Part shown: positions 9,542 through 13,456 of the stretch, piece after piece | How positions within the stretch are numbered: position 1 is the first letter of the stretch | How the letters are laid out: the number at the start of each line of letters is the position of its first letter | Source of the DNA: Bacteroidaceae bacterium | GTDB taxonomy: Bacteria; Bacteroidota; Bacteroidia; Bacteroidales; Bacteroidaceae | Length of the DNA stretch: 13,456 bases | Reading direction: 5' to 3' | Assembly (NCBI GenBank): GCA_017503065.1 | Contig: JAFVTT010000054.1 | Coordinates: 1-13,456 of the forward strand | Program-made: the position numbers and the translations under genes | Notes under the pieces: model-generated | The model's input: only the letters and a program-made list of their open reading frames with translations | The model's database searches: none | Told to the model about the DNA's origin: nothing

Positions 9542-10038
9542 GCCTCTATCTCTGCAAAGTCCTGAAGATGCTCGTCTATGTATCTGGCCACGGTTTCCGT
9601 AACCTCCTCTTCCATCAGGATGAACTCGTCGTCAAGGTCGTCCGCCTCGGGGTAGTTCTCGTATATGGCCATAAACTCCTCATCGGTACAATCCGCCGTC
9701 AGGGCCTTGTGGTTCTCTTCGTAGAACTTACGTCCGCTATATACCAGTTTAGAGAACTCCTTGGCTCCCCACAAGCGCATGGCCTTGGCAAAGGGATTCA
9801 GGAAGATGAATGGACCGTAACCGTTGTGTATCAGTTGCACATGCCCGCCGTCCATCACCTCCTCGCGGTAGATGCAATAGGCCAGCAGGGTTATCTGGTC
9901 GGGATTCAGGAGCGACATGCTCTCCTGCGTCAGTTCCCCTCCGATATGTTCCATGGTGGCATTGTAGAACAGTTCCACAAAGGCATCCATGCCACTCTGT
10001 GCCGCCTCTATTACGGCCGATTCCTTTATCTTAAGCAT
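9538..10038 (-). CDS. DMP19/DUF4375-like protein of unknown function
   Basis: A 166-residue soluble protein. The segment from about 45 to 110 (LNPDQITLLAYCIYREEVMD, then HVQLIHNGYG and NPFAKAMRLWGAKEF) resembles the DMP19/DUF4375 family. In that family an 'Asn-Gly-Gly' turn and aromatic residues follow an acidic helix, here Glu-Val-Met-Asp-Gly-Gly. The C-terminal 40 residues are strongly acidic (EADDLDDEF, EEEVTETV). DMP19-like proteins have been described as DNA mimics in Neisseria, but most family members have no known role, and I do not assign one. It overlaps metH1 by 4 nt (ATGA) and starts 3 nt after the upstream small membrane protein, so it belongs firmly to this operon. Family assignment is from memory of the motif pattern. 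Confidence 0.75.
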   Translation of the reverse strand: MLKIKESAVIEAAQSGMDAFVELFYNATMEHIGGELTQESMSLLNPDQITLLAYCIYREEVMDGGHVQLIHNGYGPFIFLNPFAKAMRLWGAKEFSKLVYSGRKFYEENHKALTADCTDEEFMAIYENYPEADDLDDEFILMEEEVTETVARYIDEHLQDFAEIEA

Positions 10039-10041
10039 CTC

Positions 10042-10224
10042 TTACTTTTTCTTTCCATCCAGGAATATGTTGACAAAGAACATAGCCACGGCAAACACAG
10101 CACCCTCAATAATGTATATATAGGATGTCTTTTCGTCCTCTAAGAAGAACTCATCGCCTAACCACATAAGCACCGCGAATAGCACACCCTGCAATAGGGC
10201 CACGATAACCTGTTGTCTGTTCAT
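10042..10224 (-). CDS. 60-residue membrane protein with two helices, unknown function
   Basis: A short protein with two hydrophobic segments: about 6-23 (QVIVALLQGVLFAVLMWLG) and 35-55 (YIYIIEGAVFAVAMFFVNIF). A short acidic connector (DEFFLEDEKTS) separates them, and the protein ends in a basic DGKKK tail. This is consistent with a helical hairpin whose ends face the cytoplasm. I do not recognise a family. Coding status is supported by its 3-nt spacing to the next gene and by the clean hydrophobic pattern. It is the first gene of the block leading through the DMP19-like protein into metH1-metH2-mltG. No Bacteroidetes -7 box was found in the 185 nt upstream, so transcription may come from smpB or an atypical promoter. 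Confidence 0.65.
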   Translation of the reverse strand: MNRQQVIVALLQGVLFAVLMWLGDEFFLEDEKTSYIYIIEGAVFAVAMFFVNIFLDGKKK

Positions 10225-10409
10225 AGTCTTTTTTTACTTAATTGTATCTTTACTTGCTTGTCGTCCGGCAAGCACGGTGAGCATGAAGCGGTGAGGGGAT
10301 GAGAGTTTTTTCTGTTTTTCCTCTGTCCTCCTGAGACAGGGGGACGAGGAGCGGAGCGACGGAGGGGGTATGACAGTTTTCCGATTTCCGTTTTCACCTT
10401 TCCGTTTCC
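10225..10409. other. Intergenic gap with a GC-rich hairpin and purine-rich tail
   Basis: Between smpB and the metH block. tcctc at 10319-10323 and gtcctcctg at 10325-10333 pair with cagggggac (10337-10345) and gagga (10346-10350), giving about 14 base pairs with one bulge, one wobble and a 3-nt loop. No T-run follows on either strand in the right direction, so a classical terminator is unlikely. A purine-rich stretch (10346-10369) follows. A weaker hairpin is formed by tgcttg and caagca around 10255-10274. No riboswitch boxes or promoter were recognised. Confidence 0.45.
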
Positions 10410-10883
10410 TCAATATCCTTTCTTGAAAGCGCGGTCCATCTGTCTTCGGTCCTCCTTCTCCTTCATGGTTTCACGCTTGTCATACTCCTTTTTGCCTCGG
10501 GCTATGCTGATATCCAGTTTTGCCAGTCCCTTTTCATCAATATATAATAATGTAGGCACTATGCTGAACCCCGGCTGCTTCACCGTCTGCTGGATCTTGC
10601 GTATCTCGCGGCGGTTCAAGAGCAGTTTGCGCTCACGCCGCTCCACATGGTTGTTGTACGATCCCTGCTCGTAGTGGGCAATATACATGTTCTTCACCCA
10701 CACCTCGCCGTTATGCACATAACAGAACGTGTCCACGAGCGAAGCCTTGCCCTGACGGATACTCTTTATCTCTGTGCCGGTAAGCACGATTCCAGCCGTA
10801 TAGTCATCGAACAGTGCAAAGTCGAACGAGGCACGTTTGTTCTTGATGTTTATTGTCTTTGATTTGTTTTCCTTCTTGGCCAT
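10410..10883 (-). CDS. smpB: SsrA (tmRNA)-binding protein SmpB
   Basis: A 157-residue protein starting [10 protein letters not shown]; the open frame extends further upstream, but that part is unrelated sequence antisense to the neighbouring operon. Family landmarks are NKRASFDF (15-22), [16 protein letters not shown] (36-51), [11 protein letters not shown] (84-94) and the basic C-terminal tail [18 protein letters not shown] (130-147), which acts as a codon mimic in the decoding centre. SmpB carries tmRNA to ribosomes stalled on broken messages and tags the peptides for degradation. The tmRNA gene itself is not in this window. A TACCTTTG box lies just upstream of the ATG. It is divergent from the NifU-like gene. 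Confidence 0.95.
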   Translation of the reverse strand: MAKKENKSKTINIKNKRASFDFALFDDYTAGIVLTGTEIKSIRQGKASLVDTFCYVHNGEVWVKNMYIAHYEQGSYNNHVERRERKLLLNRREIRKIQQTVKQPGFSIVPTLLYIDEKGLAKLDISIARGKKEYDKRETMKEKEDRRQMDRAFKKGY

Positions 10884-10891
10884 AATTGGTT

Positions 10892-10899
10892 CAAAGGTA
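10892..10899 (-). promoter_or_regulatory. Possible -7 promoter element for smpB
   Basis: On the minus strand TACCTTTG matches TAnnTTTG, 8 nt before the smpB ATG. No clear TTTG is present at -33. If used, the message would have a leader of only about 3 nt. The position resembles the TAACTTTG box in front of the gene at 5183. Confidence 0.45.
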
Positions 10900-10971
10900 C
10901 GAAAAAAATGACGATACGTGAAGATTGGCGGCAGAAATTGCCACAAAGCACGCAAAATATTGGGCAAATAC

Positions 10972-11002
10972 TTTGCATGATACCTAAAAATGACTATTTT
11001 TG
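10972..11002 (+). promoter_or_regulatory. Strong Bacteroidetes-type promoter for the NifU-like/GGGtGRT operon
   Basis: TTTG at 10972-10975, a 19-nt spacer, then TATTTTTG at 10995-11002 match the -33/-7 consensus of the Bacteroidetes primary sigma factor. The expected transcription start near 11008 leaves an A-rich leader of about 47 nt before the ATG at 11056. A-rich leaders are typical of highly translated genes in this phylum. Confidence 0.8.
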
Positions 11003-11055
11003 TAGACGCAAAAAGTGTTGAACCACTAAAATAAAAACAACCTAACAACAAAACT

Positions 11056-11757
11056 ATGCAGTACACACACGAAGTACAGAACATGTGTTGTGTGGCAAAA
11101 GGCCCCAACCATGGTCCCGCTCCCATCCCTGAAGAGGGCAAGTGGGTGCAGGCAAAGGAAATCAAGGACATCAGCGGTCTGACCCACGGTGTGGGTTGGT
11201 GTGCTCCCCAGCAGGGCGCCTGCAAGCTGACCTTGAACGTGAAGGAAGGTATCATTGAGGAATGTCTGGTTGAGACCATCGGTTGCTCCGGCATGACCCA
11301 CTCTGCCGCTATGGCCAGCGAGATTCTGCCCGGCAAGACCATCCTGGAGGCTTTGAATACCGACTTGGTATGTGATGCCATCAACACAGCCATGCGCGAA
11401 CTGTTCCTGCAGATCGTTTACGGCCGCACCCAGTCTGCATTCTCAGAGGGCGGTTTGACCATCGGTGCAGGTATGGAAGACCTGGGCAAGGGTCTGATTT
11501 CACAGACAGGTACCCTGTACGGCACCAAGCTCAAGGGCACACGCTACCTGCAGCTCACCGAGGGTTACATCACCAAGATGTTCCTGGATGAGGACGACCA
11601 GGTTTGCGGTTACGAATTCGTACACATGGGCAAGCTGATGGACGCCATCAAGAAGGGTATGGACGCCAACGAGGCTCTCAAGAGTGTAACAGGCACCTAT
11701 GGCCGCACAAAGGCCGAGGATGGCGCTGTCAAGAGTATTGACCCCCGTAAGGACTAA
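11056..11757 (+). CDS. NifU/IscU N-terminal-like protein paired with a GGGtGRT protein
   Basis: A 233-residue protein. Residues about 45-115 resemble the NifU/IscU scaffold fold: [18 protein letters not shown] (48-65; Cys49, Cys56), then [20 protein letters not shown] (66-85; Cys70, Cys77) and GKTILEAL (93-100). Compare IscU with an ACGD segment, a GC(G/S) turn and a GKS(L)xEA helix. Cys106 could be the third scaffold ligand. A Cys-Cys pair sits at 11-12. The last 110 residues, after [15 protein letters not shown], are not part of IscU and I do not recognise them. Known scaffolds assemble Fe-S clusters; that role here is inference. Codons are strongly biased towards a small preferred set, suggesting high expression. 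The next gene begins 20 nt downstream. Confidence 0.8.
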   Translation: MQYTHEVQNMCCVAKGPNHGPAPIPEEGKWVQAKEIKDISGLTHGVGWCAPQQGACKLTLNVKEGIIEECLVETIGCSGMTHSAAMASEILPGKTILEALNTDLVCDAINTAMRELFLQIVYGRTQSAFSEGGLTIGAGMEDLGKGLISQTGTLYGTKLKGTRYLQLTEGYITKMFLDEDDQVCGYEFVHMGKLMDAIKKGMDANEALKSVTGTYGRTKAEDGAVKSIDPRKD

Positions 11758-11763
11758 TAATTT

Positions 11764-11769
11764 GGAGGA
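11764..11769 (+). promoter_or_regulatory. Unusual strong Shine-Dalgarno before the GGGtGRT gene
   Basis: GGAGGA lies 8 nt before the ATG at 11778. Most genes in this window lack such a sequence, as is normal in Bacteroidetes. It fixes the start codon and suggests deliberate translation of the second cistron. Confidence 0.65.
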
Positions 11770-11777
11770 ACAAGACT

Positions 11778-12797
11778 ATGATTAGAGAAGTAAAATTCGA
11801 GTCACAGGACCGTCGTATCAAGCAGATTCTTGCTTGTCTGAACAGCCACGGTATCGCCTCCATCGAAGAGGCTAATGAGATTTGTGATGCAGCCGGCATC
11901 GATCCTTACAAGACTTGTGAGGAGACACAGATGATTTGCTTTGAGAACGCAAAGTGGGCTTATGTTGTAGGTACCGCTATCGCTCTGAAGGAAAAAGCAA
12001 AGGACGCTGTTGAGGCTGCCAACTATATTGGTGAGGGTCTGCAGAGCTTCTGTATCCCTGGTTCTGTTGCCGACGACCGCAAGGTAGGTATCGGCCACGG
12101 CGAGCTGGCAGCACGTCTGCTCTCTCCCGAGACCAAGTGCTTCGCATTCCTGGCAGGTCACGAGTCATTCGCTGCTGCCGAGGGTGCCATCAAGATCGCT
12201 CAGATGGCCAACAAGTCAAGACCAGCCGACAAGCCCCTGCGCTGCATCCTGAACGGTCTTGGCAAGGACGCTGCCATGATCATCAGCCGTATCAACGGTT
12301 TCACCTACGTACAGACCCAGTTCGACTACTTCACAGGTGAATTGAAGATCGTTAGCAAGAAGGCATACAGCAATGGTCCCCGCGCTGCCGTTAACTGCTA
12401 TGGTGCAGACGACGTTCGCGAGGGTGTTGCTATCATGTGGCACGAGGATGTAGACGTTTCCATCACAGGTAACTCTACCAACCCCACCCGTTTCCAGCAT
12501 CCCACCGCAGGTACTTACAAGAAGGAGCGCGTACGTGCCGGCAAGGCATACTTCAGCGTAGCTTCTGGTGGTGGTACCGGCCGTACCCTGCACCCCGACA
12601 ACATGGCTGCAGGTCCCGCTTCTTACGGTATGACCGACACTCTGGGCCGCATGCACTCTGACGCTCAGTTCGCAGGTTCTTCATCTGTTCCCGCTCACGT
12701 GGAGATGATGGGCTTCCTGGGTATCGGCAACAACCCCATGGTTGGCTGCTCTGTAGCATGTGCTGTACAGGCCGACCTGTACCTCAACAAGAAGTAA
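11778..12797 (+). CDS. GGGtGRT-family protein
   Basis: A 339-residue soluble protein carrying the motif that names the family, SVASGGGTGRTLHPD (GGGTGRT at 264-270). Other conserved-looking segments are IGHGELAARL (105-114), AGHESFAAAEG (126-136), NGLGKDAA (159-166) and a C-terminal VGCSVACAVQADL (322-334). It has ten cysteines (20, 36, 47, 54, 92, 121, 156, 207, 324, 328), a high number for a cytoplasmic protein, with the CSVAC pair near the end. The Gly-rich motif could bind phosphate or a nucleotide, but this is not shown. I know of no established function for the family. Pairing with a NifU-like gene suggests a role involving Fe-S clusters. Codon bias, a strong promoter and a strong SD suggest abundant protein. 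Confidence 0.88.
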   Translation: MIREVKFESQDRRIKQILACLNSHGIASIEEANEICDAAGIDPYKTCEETQMICFENAKWAYVVGTAIALKEKAKDAVEAANYIGEGLQSFCIPGSVADDRKVGIGHGELAARLLSPETKCFAFLAGHESFAAAEGAIKIAQMANKSRPADKPLRCILNGLGKDAAMIISRINGFTYVQTQFDYFTGELKIVSKKAYSNGPRAAVNCYGADDVREGVAIMWHEDVDVSITGNSTNPTRFQHPTAGTYKKERVRAGKAYFSVASGGGTGRTLHPDNMAAGPASYGMTDTLGRMHSDAQFAGSSSVPAHVEMMGFLGIGNNPMVGCSVACAVQADLYLNKK

Positions 12798-12824
12798 GAA
12801 GCCAAACTTCAAGTTCACCATATC

Positions 12825-12862
12825 ACAACTCCCGTAACCCGGTTATGGGAGTTGTTGTTTTT
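12825..12862 (+). terminator. Rho-independent terminator of the NifU-like/GGGtGRT operon
   Basis: acaactcccgtaac (12825-12838) pairs with gttatgggagttgt (12842-12855) over 14 bp with a single G-U wobble and a 3-nt loop. A T-run follows (12858-12862). It starts 27 nt after the TAA of the GGGtGRT gene. Confidence 0.9.
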
Positions 12863-13203
12863 GTATCCATTATAGGAAAGAAGAGTGAGAATGCAGGATA
12901 TTAGATAACATCAATCTGAATTCAGTCAACCAAAGCCTGGCAAGCCCTTGGCAACAAGGTAGTGCTTAGTGACCTGGGGGCCTTCTCCTTCTGCCATGTG
13001 AGGGAGGGGGGGGACGGACAACGATCGCAGATTGAACGGGGAGCGGATGAGCGGTGAGCGAAAGTTCAGAGTACTCAGGAACATACATAGAGCGTCAGCG
13101 GAACATCACCGCTGGCGCTCTTATCATCAACCATTAAGGATCTTACCAAACGGACTTAAAATAATCAAATATCTTATGCTTTTCCGTCAAAACTCTTGCA
13201 AAA
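12863..13203. other. Gene-free stretch with a G-rich run and a GC-rich hairpin
   Basis: I see no convincing gene. A small open frame from 13032 has low-complexity basic composition and runs through the hairpin and the 18-bp repeats, so I do not accept it. A G-rich run with eight consecutive G occurs near 13006-13013, followed by purine-rich sequence to about 13066. Arms agagcgtcagcgg (13089-13101) and ccgctggcgctct (13109-13121) form a 13-bp stem with one G-U wobble and a 7-nt loop, without a T-run. Confidence 0.6.
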
Positions 13204-13288
13204 AAATCTCAAAAAGGTGTATATTCGCACCGTGTAAAATCTCAAAAAGGTGTAAAATATAGAGGTTCAGAAATCGCAAAAAGGTGCG
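13204..13288 (+). repeat. Three 18-bp direct repeats at 33-34 bp spacing
   Basis: aaatctcaaaaaggtgta occurs exactly at 13204-13221 and 13237-13254. A variant, aaatcgcaaaaaggtgcg, lies at 13271-13288 with 15 of 18 identical. Start-to-start distances are 33 and 34 bp, about three helical turns, so all copies present the same DNA face. They sit directly before the DUF4143 fragment. A repeated operator or a mobile-element remnant are both possible. Confidence 0.75.
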
Positions 13289-13456
13289 GAGGACATCATT
13301 ATGAATATCGTGGCTCAGATGCTGACAGCCAGCGGTAACAAACTCTTTTTCTACAGTAAGTCGTCAGAGGAAGCCGAGGAACGAATGGAAATAGACTTCT
13401 TGCTTCAAAAGGACAAAGTGACCAGTCGTCACAATATCCGTCCGATAGAAGTCAAA
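13256..13456 (+). pseudogene. 5'-truncated AAA ATPase: DUF4143 C-terminal part only (runs off window)
   Basis: The frame is open from 13256, with an ATG at 13301, and continues past the window end. It reads MNIVAQMLTASGNKLFFYSK and on to MEIDFLL and RPIEVK. This matches the C-terminal DUF4143 region of the Bacteroidetes AAA_14/DUF4143 ATPases, which has a PD-(D/E)xK nuclease-like pattern (Asp32, Glu50, Lys52 from the ATG). Intact proteins have about 300 residues before this point, including the P-loop, which are absent here. Immediately upstream are the 18-bp repeats and a stop codon (13253-13255). I read it as a remnant left by deletion, although a short standalone domain protein cannot be excluded. 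Family function is unclear; some members behave as accessory or defence-like genes. Confidence 0.6.

Noticed and set aside
10242..10251. TTGTATCTTT also present at 2253-2262, both upstream of minus-strand starts
   Set aside because: A shared 10-mer is expected by chance in a window of this size.
10225..10409. Cobalamin or SAM riboswitch before the metH operon
   Set aside because: Searched by eye on the minus strand for the B12-box type sequence and found none; the hairpin there is purine-rich and unlike either riboswitch.
10884..11393. Upstream extension of the smpB frame to a 327-residue protein
   Set aside because: The extra part lies antisense to the NifU-like gene and its promoter, and SmpB clearly begins at [10 protein letters not shown].
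13032..13262. Open frame of 76 residues
   Set aside because: Basic, low-complexity translation that simply reads through the hairpin and the repeated 18-mers; no family resemblance.

Overview
The window looks like chromosomal DNA from a member of the Bacteroidales, plausibly Prevotella-like. The evidence is the Bacteroidetes-type promoter boxes (TTTG, then about 19-20 nt, then TAnnTTTG) in front of several genes, the general lack of Shine-Dalgarno sequences, and the protein families present. The genus is my inference; no rRNA or other marker is present. No tRNA, rRNA, CRISPR array or insertion sequence was recognised.

Layout. (1) 2-322, plus strand: the 3' end of a helical, TPR-like protein. 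It faces a minus-strand block across a 202-nt convergent gap that holds a long imperfect inverted repeat (391-500). (2) 5061-525, minus strand: nhaD (Na+/H+ antiporter), a DbpA-like RNA helicase and ettA (ABC-F translation factor), probably one transcript from a promoter at 5135-5104. (3) 5183-5704, plus strand: a secreted protein of unknown function, divergent from nhaD. (4) 10224-5802, minus strand: a tight five-gene block of a 60-aa two-helix membrane protein, a DMP19/DUF4375-like protein, a methionine synthase split into two overlapping genes, and the MltG murein transglycosylase. (5) 10883-10410, minus strand: smpB. (6) 11056-12797, plus strand: a two-gene operon encoding a NifU/IscU-like protein and a GGGtGRT-family protein. 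It has the best promoter, the only clear Shine-Dalgarno and the best terminator in the window. (7) 12863-13456: a gene-poor stretch with hairpins, three 18-bp repeats at 33-34 bp spacing, and a 5'-truncated DUF4143 ATPase C-terminus running off the end.

Functionally, SmpB, EttA and the DbpA-like helicase concern ribosome rescue, translation control and ribosome assembly or RNA remodelling. MetH1 and MetH2 together carry the homocysteine, methyl-folate and cobalamin modules of methionine synthase. The AdoMet-dependent reactivation module is absent, so reactivation would need a partner encoded elsewhere. The most interesting unexplained system is the NifU-like/GGGtGRT pair: cysteine-rich, apparently highly expressed, and without a function that I know of.
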